The translations under genes and the position numbers were made by a program. The notes beneath the pieces were generated by a model. That model saw only the letters and a program-made list of their open reading frames with translations. It ran no database searches and had not been told where the DNA came from. Below, in pieces: positions 18,729 to 26,016 of a DNA stretch of 38,574 nt. This DNA is from Anaerolineae bacterium. Its GTDB lineage: Bacteria > Chloroflexota > Anaerolineae > 4572-78 > J111. Positions within the stretch are counted from its first letter, which is position 1. The number at the start of each line of letters is the position of its first letter. The DNA is taken from NCBI GenBank assembly GCA_016931895.1, contig JAFGDY010000298.1, positions 1-38,574 of the forward strand. Reading direction: 5' to 3'.

Positions 18729-19300
18729 TTATACCACAGAGACGCTGGCAGTGGTGGTCAACAAAAAATGGCTCACGGCCAAGGTGGTCAGTAACAACCA
18801 TTCCAGAACTTCGACACCCTTAAGCGGGTTCATTTCTCGAATGAGGATGGCATACAGGTTGACGGGTTTCAAATCAAGAGACAAACCGGGGCGTGGGCGG
18901 GGTGGTCGGAGCTTGACCGGTTTGTAGTAAACCTGACAGGTGACCATGCGAGCCGGACGCTCTTTCGCCGCTCTGACCTCAACCACGATTTTGCTCCGCA
19001 CCGGACTGGCGGTCAGGGTGGCCCGGACCTCTCTTTGTTTAGTGGCTACTTCACGACAATGATGGACACGCACTAACAACTCAATATGCTCTGGCCAAGG
19101 ATGAACAAAGTATTCATAGATGTCACTTTCCTGATCTGAAACCTGGATGATCTGAACTTGCGCCGGTATCCCTTGACTACTTTTCACGGTGGCATGATCC
19201 AGAGGACCTAAACCGGTGGTGGCTGGATAATGATGGAGATTGTATTCCGTCGTATTTTGCACTGACAGAATACCATCACGCGGGTATTTATCAGTTACAT
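18729..19300 (-). mobile_element. Decayed IS4/Tn5-type transposase fragment
   Basis: The open frame reads like the middle of an IS4-family (IS50/Tn5-like) transposase: LSVQNTTEYN, GLGPLDHA, VSDQESDIYEYF and, near its end, INLYAILIREMNPLKG-type sequence (here VNLYAILIREMNPLKG) followed by LEWLLLTT. Of the DDE triad, the first Asp is replaced (QNTT instead of QDTT), the second is kept (SDQESD), and the third region (YxxRWxIE) is absent because homology stops at about 18760. About 60 residues are also missing between LGPLDHA and VSDQ. It is therefore a dead fragment. Its left edge at about 19300 joins directly onto the 3' end of an SDR gene. Confidence 0.75.
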
Positions 19301-20029
19301 GTATTTGACTTTGAGAGCCAGCATCATCCAAACAGGCATGGTAACTTTTTTCTTTCGCCGGCAAATCATTTTTTCCAGAGTCAGGGCGACCTTTTTGGAA
19401 TCAAGCATCATAGCTTCCGGGGATTTTAAGGCGCTTTCTCCCTTGTTTTCTTGAAAAGAGGTTTTCATTGACCCCGGGAGAAAAAGACCAACCCCAATCC
19501 CGAACGGTTTCAACTCGCGTCGCAATCCTTCAGTAAAACCGGCTAAGGCAAATTTAGTGGCCGCATAAACACTGTTCTCAGCCAAAGCGATTTGGCTAAA
19601 CAAAGAGCCGATATTCAAGATATATCCTGAGTGGCTCTGCTTGATGAGCGGCAGCAGAGATTTAATACAGTAATACGCACCAAAGAAATTCACCTCAAAA
19701 TGCCTGCGCATCTCCTGGTTTGAAATTTCTTCCGATACCCGGTAGGTCCCAAACCCGGCATTATTGATCAGCACATCAACCCGCTCAAACTTCTCTTTAA
19801 TCATTGTCGCCATACGATCCACATCTTTCTCAGAAGAGATGTCGCCTTTGATAATCAACGGAGCGTTGCCGGTAAGAGCCTTTATCTCGTCTTGAACCTG
19901 CCGCAACGATGATTCAGCCCGCGCGATCAAAATGACATTGGCCTTCTTTTGGCTCAAGTGAATCGCTGTTTCTCGGCCAAGCCCTTTTGATGCGCCGGTG
20001 ATCACGATGGTTTTGTTTTTAATGTCCAT
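19295..20029 (-). CDS. Short-chain dehydrogenase, 3'-truncated by the IS fragment
   Basis: This NAD(P)-dependent SDR has TGASKGLG at its N-terminus, NNAG, the catalytic Ser in NIGSLFS and YAATK. The ATG at 20029 (MDIKNKTIV) follows GGGGA by eight bases. The frame ends LALKVKYM and stop, exactly where transposase-like sequence begins, so the last 20-40 residues of a normal member (a hydrophobic C-terminal helix in this subgroup) have been lost. The catalytic core is intact, so partial function is possible. It is the last gene of the flavodoxin-HXXEE-SDR series on this strand, 59 bases after the HXXEE gene. The substrate is unknown. Confidence 0.75.
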   Translation of the reverse strand: MDIKNKTIVITGASKGLGRETAIHLSQKKANVILIARAESSLRQVQDEIKALTGNAPLIIKGDISSEKDVDRMATMIKEKFERVDVLINNAGFGTYRVSEEISNQEMRRHFEVNFFGAYYCIKSLLPLIKQSHSGYILNIGSLFSQIALAENSVYAATKFALAGFTEGLRRELKPFGIGVGLFLPGSMKTSFQENKGESALKSPEAMMLDSKKVALTLEKMICRRKKKVTMPVWMMLALKVKYM

Positions 20030-20088
20030 AGCCAATTTCCCCAAATTGAGTTTGTGTTTACGCCAATCTGGTTTTATAGAGACGGTTT

Positions 20089-20634
20089 TTAGAATTTCTC
20101 CGCAACCCAGTTGCCAAGGTTGTAGATGGCCCGGATGGAGGGTGTCATTTCATTGCCGGCCTTCACGGTATGGTACAGCGGGATTACAATAAGCCCTGCC
20201 AAAACTACCACATACCACGGTGATACGTATCCCTCTTGCAGCGCCTTCACCACAATGTAACAGCCCAACGGAATGATAAACAATACCGCCGTAACAACTC
20301 CCGGGGCGTATTGCTTAAAATAGAAGGTCCAAAAAATGTGCTGAAGGGCATTCCCAACAGCCAGCGCAATCGCCGGAAGAAACACATAAGCGGCTACCGT
20401 CGGATTTCCGGGCAATGTGGCCACAGCACACCAGGCCAAACCTGCCGTACAGATGATGCCAATCCACACTCGAGCATTTCTCGTGGTGACTATGGGGGGG
20501 ACGCCGATGAAATTCCGCCGCTCAAATTCGGTAATGTTCCATTCTTCCAACTCGTGAATAACAAAGGCGAAATAAAACAACCACAACAACATCAAAAAAC
20601 TAAGCTGTTCAAATGCAATCAAGATAGGGTTCAT
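20089..20634 (-). CDS. HXXEE-domain membrane protein
   Basis: This 181-residue integral membrane protein has a first helix running into VIHELEEW, which gives the H27-x-x-E30-E31 signature of the HXXEE family, and a later GNALQHIFWTFYF helix with Asn and His. About five to six hydrophobic helices are seen. The ATG at 20634 uses an AGGAG that lies inside the last codons of the upstream flavodoxin gene, whose TAA is two bases away, so translation is coupled. The biochemical function of the family is unknown. The conserved His/Glu residues in the membrane suggest a di-metal or proton-transfer site, but that is inference. Confidence 0.82.
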   Translation of the reverse strand: MNPILIAFEQLSFLMLLWLFYFAFVIHELEEWNITEFERRNFIGVPPIVTTRNARVWIGIICTAGLAWCAVATLPGNPTVAAYVFLPAIALAVGNALQHIFWTFYFKQYAPGVVTAVLFIIPLGCYIVVKALQEGYVSPWYVVVLAGLIVIPLYHTVKAGNEMTPSIRAIYNLGNWVAEKF

Positions 20635-20636
20635 TT

Positions 20637-21320
20637 TTACGCTCCTCTTTCTAATAATTTTGATCCAATGATATTTGCCCAGGCGCAAATGGCCGTCCAA
20701 TCACGAAAATCGCCTGTGGTATTATCCGGGGAAACCATGTTATACATCATCCGATACATGAAGGACATTTTGCCGTAATCCAATGCTCCGGCGAACAAAC
20801 CCTTTCCAACCGGTATCACAGCCGGGATATCCCTTTGCACCTTTTCCAGCACATTGTCTATCTTTTGTAACTCTGCCGGCCGGTCGGTTACGGCCAGCGT
20901 CATACACGTGAGAAAGTAAGCAACGGGAAGTTGGCTCAGTAATTCCTGATTTGCGCTGACAAAGTCTACCGCTTCAGTCATCCATTCGCTCGAGTGAACC
21001 GGCGCGCCCACAATAACAGCGCGATAGGATGACAGGTCATCAACCCGGGTCACTTGCTTGACATCCGCAGCCATACCGCTTCCACAAAGCGTTTGGGCAA
21101 TAGCGGCGGCCACTTCACCGGTGGAACCGAATTGGCTGGCATACGTCACCAGCACTTTGCCCTGGTCACTCACCCCTTGGCCGCAACTCAATTCGCTGAA
21201 TGCGATGTGGGGTTCTCGTACCGCCAACACTCCTGCGCCACCACAGGTTGCCAGACCAAGTCCGGCCGCACCAATCCCGATCAGGAAACGTCGTCTATTT
21301 ACTCCTTTTTGTTGACTCAT
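20637..21320 (-). CDS. Exported flavodoxin-domain protein (HemG-like) with Tat signal
   Basis: This 227-residue protein starts MSQQKGVNRRRFLIGIGAAG, a twin-arginine signal, followed by LATC, so it may also be lipid-anchored at C26. The mature part is a flavodoxin fold similar to menaquinone-dependent protoporphyrinogen oxidase: the FMN phosphate loop TYASQFGSTGEVA, VGAPVHSSEW, and a C-terminal FRDWTAICAWA. The start at 21320 is chosen because GGAG lies nine bases upstream; the frame's first ATG overlaps that site. An exported flavodoxin is unusual, since HemG proteins are cytoplasmic-face enzymes. It is first of a coupled pair with the HXXEE gene. Confidence 0.8.
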   Translation of the reverse strand: MSQQKGVNRRRFLIGIGAAGLGLATCGGAGVLAVREPHIAFSELSCGQGVSDQGKVLVTYASQFGSTGEVAAAIAQTLCGSGMAADVKQVTRVDDLSSYRAVIVGAPVHSSEWMTEAVDFVSANQELLSQLPVAYFLTCMTLAVTDRPAELQKIDNVLEKVQRDIPAVIPVGKGLFAGALDYGKMSFMYRMMYNMVSPDNTTGDFRDWTAICAWANIIGSKLLERGA

Positions 21321-21499
21321 CAGATAAATCTCCATTCATTAAACCATTTACTCTATTTATGTTTAAGCTTGAATTTCAACTATGCTTCACGCTGTCTCAT
21401 TGGCCCAACAATCAAACGTGGTGTAGACCGCCGGTGTGAAGGTGAATAGATCTCGGAAGCATCCCATGCGTAAGATAACAGACATCACAAGTAATATCA

Positions 21500-21513
21500 T
21501 TAACCTGGGTTAA
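21500..21513. promoter_or_regulatory. Palindromic operator candidate
   Basis: TTAACC-TG-GGTTAA is a perfect 6-bp inverted repeat 180 bases upstream of the flavodoxin gene and just after the Crp-type gene stop. It is too tight to be a terminator (2-base loop) and has the size of a dimeric regulator site. The neighbouring Crp-family protein is the obvious candidate ligand, though its consensus is unknown. Confidence 0.35.
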
Positions 21514-21525
21514 TATTTTGGAAAT

Positions 21526-22125
21526 CTATTTGATTTTTTTGCGAATGCGGGATAAAGCGACGTCAGTGACGCCTAAAAAAGAGGCAATATGATATTGGGG
21601 AATCCGGTCAACCAGACCGGGAAATTCTTTGAGAAACCTTTGATAACGGATTTCCAGAGAATCAAGCAGCAACTCTTTTTCGCGCGCTTCTTTGACCAAA
21701 ACCAGATATTCGGCCATCTTGCGGCCAAGTCGTTCCCAGCAGGCATGTCGATCGTAAAACTCGTTCAATACGCGGTTAGGCAAAACAATTGTTTCAGTTT
21801 TTTCAAGAGCCTGAATGAAGAAGGGACAAGGCGCTTGCAGAATTAATGAATGGAAAGAACCGGCAAAGCCGTTCTCCATAGAAAAATGTTTGTTGAATTC
21901 TTTCCCATCTTCGGTGCAATAGAAAAATCTGACCAATCCTTTGTTGATGAAGTAAAAGTTGTTGACCACATCACCGGCTCTAACCAGATAGTCGTTTTTT
22001 TCAAAGATACGTTCAGAAAGATGTTGAACAAAATGTTCCCATTCACTTTCAGGAACAGACACAATCTGGTCAACAACACCTTTGAATTTTTCAAGCCCTT
22101 TTTGATCTTTCATACGATAGTGCAT
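21526..22125 (-). CDS. Crp/Fnr-family transcriptional regulator
   Basis: This 199-residue regulator has a cyclic-nucleotide-binding-type beta barrel (about 15-125; AGDVVNNFYFINKGLVRFFY) and a C-terminal helix-turn-helix (about 150-199; YHIASFLGVTDVALSRIRKKIK). It lacks the cysteines of Fnr and the canonical phosphate-binding-cassette arginine is not evident, as in many Bacteroidetes- and Chloroflexi-type Crp homologues whose ligand is unknown. It precedes the flavodoxin operon on the same strand, with 205 bases between them that contain a palindrome (21500-21513). It probably controls that operon. Confidence 0.85.
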   Translation of the reverse strand: MHYRMKDQKGLEKFKGVVDQIVSVPESEWEHFVQHLSERIFEKNDYLVRAGDVVNNFYFINKGLVRFFYCTEDGKEFNKHFSMENGFAGSFHSLILQAPCPFFIQALEKTETIVLPNRVLNEFYDRHACWERLGRKMAEYLVLVKEAREKELLLDSLEIRYQRFLKEFPGLVDRIPQYHIASFLGVTDVALSRIRKKIK

Positions 22126-22335
22126 AATCTGATTTGAACAATGGGAGCTTAATCATATGGTTGATTGGTAGATTGAACAAGCTAACGCCTCGGCTTCAAT
22201 CGCCCGCCCGAAACCAAACCATCAAGACCAACTCACCAAAAATATGGGACGGAATAGGGGTACACAAAGCAGTCAGAAGGGACCGGTACAGTTGCAGGCT
22301 ATCACTCATATTTCCCAATCCTGAACCTCAAAGAT

Positions 22336-22341
22336 TATAAT
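22336..22341 (+). promoter_or_regulatory. -10 element upstream of the radical SAM gene
   Basis: A perfect TATAAT lies 38 bases before the ATG at 22379. The -35 region is poor. The remaining gap back to 22126 holds no supportable gene. Confidence 0.4.
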
Positions 22342-22378
22342 ACCACCGCAACCTTTTTTACAAGAGGCCAAAAACATA

Positions 22379-23599
22379 ATGTGGCAATTTCGTTTGAGGG
22401 TTCCTCCAGGCTTTTTGGTTAAAGAATTTATTAACTATGCGTGGCATGATTGGCCTACGGTATCCCACGTTCTTAAGCTGCAATTGGCCCGAGAAACTTT
22501 TAACTGGCGGCATCCGTTTGGGGCAGATGGTTGGGGCGACACAGTGCAGCAGATCAGCCTGCGCCCGACCGATCTGTGCAATTTACGCTGTTGTACCTGC
22601 GGCCAGTGGGGCGAGAAGGGTTATCTGCGCGAACAACCGCTCAAAGATTTAAAGCAGCGCGAATTATCTCTTGAAATTTACAAAAAACTTGTGGACGAGG
22701 TCGTTGAGGCGGGCTGGTCGCCGATATGGTATATTTGGGGCGGCGAGCCAATGCTTTATCCCGACCTGTTTGACTTAATGCGCTATATCGCGGCTCGACA
22801 CATGCCTCTCACCATGGTCACCAATGGGGTCAATGTGGTCAAGCATATTGATGAGATTATAGAAACTTGCCAGGGATTGTGGCTGAGTATTGACGGCCCC
22901 ACCGCCAAAATTCATAACCAACAGCGGCCCGGCGTGTCGCCCAAAGATGACAATTTTAGCGACGTGATGGCCGCGCTCAAAACCATCAGCGCCGAAAAAA
23001 AACGGCAGGGCAGCCTTTATCCCTTTTTGGGGCCAATTACCACCATTAGCAAATACAACGTTAACCACCTGGCCGACATCTACCGGCTCGTTAGCCCCTA
23101 CGCCGATGTCCACACCATTTACCTGGCCTGGTGGATAGATGAACCTGCCGCCCGGGAACACACGGCAGACTTTGAGCGTCGTTTTGGCTTTGCGCCCCAT
23201 AGCCATTGGGGCTGGGTGGGCGACTGGAAAGATTTTGACCACAGCCTTATTTTTGACCAATTTGAAGAAATGTGGCGATTATCAAAAAAACACAATCGCT
23301 GCCCGGCCATTATGTTTCCCAACCTCATCTCGCCGGAGGCGGTGCGGCAATATTATCAAGACCACACGGCCACTTTTGGCTACAAACAGTGTTTCAATAT
23401 TTATTCAACCATAGAAGTGGACAGCAACGGCAACGTTAGCCTGTGCCGTGACTACCGGGATTACGTGATCGGCAATATCAAAACTGACCCGATTACCAAG
23501 ATTTGGCAAAGCGAGGCCGCTCGCCAATTCAGGCGTTCTATCAGCGAAGAAGGTTTAATGCCGGTCTGCCGTCGCTGCTGTGGGTTGATGGGATATTAG
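22379..23599 (+). CDS. Radical SAM/SPASM-domain enzyme
   Basis: This 406-residue protein has the [4Fe-4S]/SAM motif C67-x3-C71-x2-C74 in DLCNLRCCTCG, followed by IWGGEPMLYPD (SAM-binding GGE motif) and WLSIDGP. A C-terminal SPASM-like region (CFNIYSTIEVDSNGNVSLC, then CRRCC) should hold auxiliary Fe-S clusters. The YGKQCFxIYSTIEVxxxGxVxxCRD pattern is common in radical SAM proteins of lipid and polysaccharide clusters. The substrate is unknown. Its stop codon interlocks with that of the converging glycosyltransferase (TTAG at 23596-23599). It stands at the left edge of the lipid gene group and could act on the same product, or could simply be a neighbour. Confidence 0.85.
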   Translation: MWQFRLRVPPGFLVKEFINYAWHDWPTVSHVLKLQLARETFNWRHPFGADGWGDTVQQISLRPTDLCNLRCCTCGQWGEKGYLREQPLKDLKQRELSLEIYKKLVDEVVEAGWSPIWYIWGGEPMLYPDLFDLMRYIAARHMPLTMVTNGVNVVKHIDEIIETCQGLWLSIDGPTAKIHNQQRPGVSPKDDNFSDVMAALKTISAEKKRQGSLYPFLGPITTISKYNVNHLADIYRLVSPYADVHTIYLAWWIDEPAAREHTADFERRFGFAPHSHWGWVGDWKDFDHSLIFDQFEEMWRLSKKHNRCPAIMFPNLISPEAVRQYYQDHTATFGYKQCFNIYSTIEVDSNGNVSLCRDYRDYVIGNIKTDPITKIWQSEAARQFRRSISEEGLMPVCRRCCGLMGY

Positions 23600-24828
23600 G
23601 GAAGTGGCCGGCTGATTTCAACAACCTGGCCGGTCTTGACGTTGACCCGGTATTTAATGCCACGCCAATTCATGGTGAGCAGGTTTTGTTTTACGCTCAA
23701 GGCGGTTTTTAACAAAACCCAGCCGGTAATCAACACCGCCGCGGGCGTGGCTAACCACCAGCGGAGCAGCCGATATTTTTGGTCGGTGGGAGGTACGCTG
23801 GCCGGATTAACGTAGTTACTCAAACTGATCAGCCAACTCTGCAACATCATCAACAACCAAAAGCTCACACTGCCAATTACAGCCGGTAAATTTTGTTGAA
23901 CCAAACCATAAATAAGCACAAATGGCGAAGCAATGGCTAAAAAAATGTAGGGCCAAAACGCCATAATAAACAACCAATATAATCCATTAGCACAAATTTG
24001 CAGGTATTGGAATTGTCGCTCCAACCACTCCACCCCAACCTGAACCGATATGTCGCAGTAGCTCTTAACCGTGCAACTGGGCACATAGCGGCGTTGAATC
24101 CGGTAGCGGTGGAGGGCCTGCATCAAAACCATGTCGTCAACAATAGCGGTAGAGAGATATTCGTCCAGAGCATATTGTTTAATGATGGATTGGCGTAAGG
24201 CCATGCTACCGCCCCAGAGCGCATAAAACCGGTCGTCGGACCGGAAAATATCCAGCGCAGCAGCGACCATCCCGGCCAGGTAGTCACCCCATTGAAAATG
24301 GGCTTTAACAGGCACGCGGCGATACGAGCCGGTGACAGCGCCAATGTTTGGGTCTTGAAAAGGCGCAACCATTTCTTGCAGCCAGGTGGAGTGAGGGTTA
24401 ATATCGGCGTCGGCGAACAAAAAAATATCAGCGTTCACACCCTTCATCCCCTGCAAAATATTAAAAACTTTCTGGGCGCACTGCGTCGCCGGGCCGGCAA
24501 TGCAGAGTTGCACTTGCTCAAATTGCCGGGCTAAAGCGCGTAAAAAAGGCAGCGCCGGATCGCACTCGTCTTCAACCACAAAGATGAATCGCGCCGGGCC
24601 GCCGTAGTCCTGTTGGATAATTCGGTGCAAATTATCTTCAAAATAAGGGTCGGTATGGCCTTTGCACGGCGTAATAACCGCCACCGAAAATTGGCCGGTG
24701 GGGGGATAGGGGGGTGTCCAACGCTGCCGGATGAGATGTACTGTAACCAACCCAACGGCCAGGGTGGCGTAAAACAAAATAGCCGCATAAAATAACAGCA
24801 TAAACATCGCCTTTTGCCTTTGTCGCAT
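23596..24828 (-). CDS. Ceramide-glucosyltransferase-like glycosyltransferase (GT2/GT21)
   Basis: This 410-residue membrane glycosyltransferase has an N-terminal helix (8-30), a cytoplasmic catalytic domain (about 45-280) and three to four C-terminal helices (280-380). Ceramide-GT features in order are PCKGHTDPYFEDNL (D1 region), VEDECDP, the metal-binding FADADIN (139-144), WGGSMALR and the acidic IVDDM (230-233). The GT21 Q/R-x-x-R-W motif is degenerate, reading RQFQY (271-275). The tail MNWRGIKYRV is typical of this group and of HpnI. Glycosylation of a ceramide-like lipid is inferred from neighbours; hopanoid-type or other lipid acceptors remain possible. It is divergent from the N-acyltransferase gene at 24885. 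Confidence 0.78.
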   Translation of the reverse strand: MRQRQKAMFMLLFYAAILFYATLAVGLVTVHLIRQRWTPPYPPTGQFSVAVITPCKGHTDPYFEDNLHRIIQQDYGGPARFIFVVEDECDPALPFLRALARQFEQVQLCIAGPATQCAQKVFNILQGMKGVNADIFLFADADINPHSTWLQEMVAPFQDPNIGAVTGSYRRVPVKAHFQWGDYLAGMVAAALDIFRSDDRFYALWGGSMALRQSIIKQYALDEYLSTAIVDDMVLMQALHRYRIQRRYVPSCTVKSYCDISVQVGVEWLERQFQYLQICANGLYWLFIMAFWPYIFLAIASPFVLIYGLVQQNLPAVIGSVSFWLLMMLQSWLISLSNYVNPASVPPTDQKYRLLRWWLATPAAVLITGWVLLKTALSVKQNLLTMNWRGIKYRVNVKTGQVVEISRPLP

Positions 24829-24833
24829 TATCC

Positions 24834-24839
24834 TATAAT
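24834..24839 (+). promoter_or_regulatory. -10 element in the divergent gap, glycosyltransferase / acyltransferase
   Basis: TATAAT lies 45 bases before the acyltransferase ATG (24885) in a 56-base divergent gap. It probably starts the operon that runs to 30885. No clear -35. Confidence 0.45.
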
Positions 24840-24884
24840 ATTATGCATACCGTCAAATGGTGCTCAGGCTAAGGCAAGAGGCTT

Positions 24885-26015
24885 ATGCTTACTGTTGAAA
24901 AAGTTGATACCTTCTCCCCTAAACAGGTCAAACAATTTGTCAACCTGCCTTATCGTCTATATGCCCACCATCCCCACTGGGTGCCTCCCCTCCGCCATGA
25001 CGCCGCCTTATATCTGAACCGCCGGAAACATTTTTTTTATGACCACTCCGCAGCCGACTTTTTTATCGCCGCCCGGAATGGCCGAGCCGTGGGCCGCATT
25101 GCCGTGCTTGACCACCGTCTTTTTAACAACTATCATCAGACCCGCCAGGCCCAATTTTACCTGTTTGAATGTGAAGATGATCCAGAGGCCGCGACTGCCC
25201 TTTTTGAGCAAGCCTTTGTCTGGGCCAAAGCGCGGGGGTTGAACAAAATCATTGGCCCCAAAGGACTCGGCACGCTCGACCCGTTTGGGATTCTGATTGA
25301 GGGTTTTGAACATCGGCAGATGATGATAATGTCTACCTACAATTATCCTTACTACCAAAATCTGGTTGAAGCGGCCGGTTTTACCAACCAGATGCGCTTC
25401 TCTTCTTACTATCTTAACACCCAAGATTTTCGCGTGCCCAACTGGATTCACAACCTGGCCGAGCAAACCCGGCACAAGAGAGAACTTGAGATAAAAAGTA
25501 TCCGCACCGTGCGCGAAGGTTTGCCGCTGGCCCGGCAGATGGTTGAAATTTACAACCGGGCGATGGTCAACAATTGGGAGTATTACCCCCTACCCGAACG
25601 CGAAATCGCAGCCATTGTGGAATCGTTAAGATTTTTCAATAACCCCCGTTTCCTCAAATTCCTGGCGCATGGACAGGAGATGGCGGGAGCGTTGCTGGTA
25701 ATACCCGATTTGTCGGCCCCTTTACAACGCGCCAAAGGCCGGTTAAATCCCTGGAGCCTGGTTGATTTATATAAAACCATGCGCCGGCCCCAATCCCTTT
25801 TACTGGCCTGGTTTGGCATTTTGCCGCAATTTCGTTTACAAGGCGGTAATGCCCTGATAATAACCGAACTGGAAAAAACGATCCGCGCCAATCCAACCGT
25901 GCAGCACCTGGAATTGCATCAGGTGGCCGATAGCGCCCTCCAGGTGCGGCGAGATTTAGAAATGTTTGGGCTGAAACCCTACAAGGTGCATCAAGTTTTT
26001 GCGAAACAACTATAA
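24885..26015 (+). CDS. YghO-like GNAT-fold N-acyltransferase, ceramide-synthase candidate
   Basis: This 376-residue soluble protein resembles the YghO-type acyltransferase family: FVNLPYRLYAHHPHWVPPLRHD, then RKHFFYDHSAADFFIAARNGRAVGRIA, FFECEDDPEAA-type sequence, GLNKIIGPKG, LIEGFEHRQMMIM-type sequence and NYPYYQNLVEAAGF. Two GNAT-like halves are evident, the second holding the AWFGILPQFRLQGGNAL acyl-donor loop (the R-x-x-G-x-G/A-type turn). Members transfer acyl groups to amines. Bacterial ceramide synthesis is known to use an acyltransferase unrelated to eukaryotic CerS, and this protein is the only candidate N-acylating enzyme in the cluster. It begins a three-gene operon with the B12 radical SAM gene starting two bases after its stop. 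Confidence 0.75.
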   Translation: MLTVEKVDTFSPKQVKQFVNLPYRLYAHHPHWVPPLRHDAALYLNRRKHFFYDHSAADFFIAARNGRAVGRIAVLDHRLFNNYHQTRQAQFYLFECEDDPEAATALFEQAFVWAKARGLNKIIGPKGLGTLDPFGILIEGFEHRQMMIMSTYNYPYYQNLVEAAGFTNQMRFSSYYLNTQDFRVPNWIHNLAEQTRHKRELEIKSIRTVREGLPLARQMVEIYNRAMVNNWEYYPLPEREIAAIVESLRFFNNPRFLKFLAHGQEMAGALLVIPDLSAPLQRAKGRLNPWSLVDLYKTMRRPQSLLLAWFGILPQFRLQGGNALIITELEKTIRANPTVQHLELHQVADSALQVRRDLEMFGLKPYKVHQVFAKQL

Positions 26016-26016
26016 A

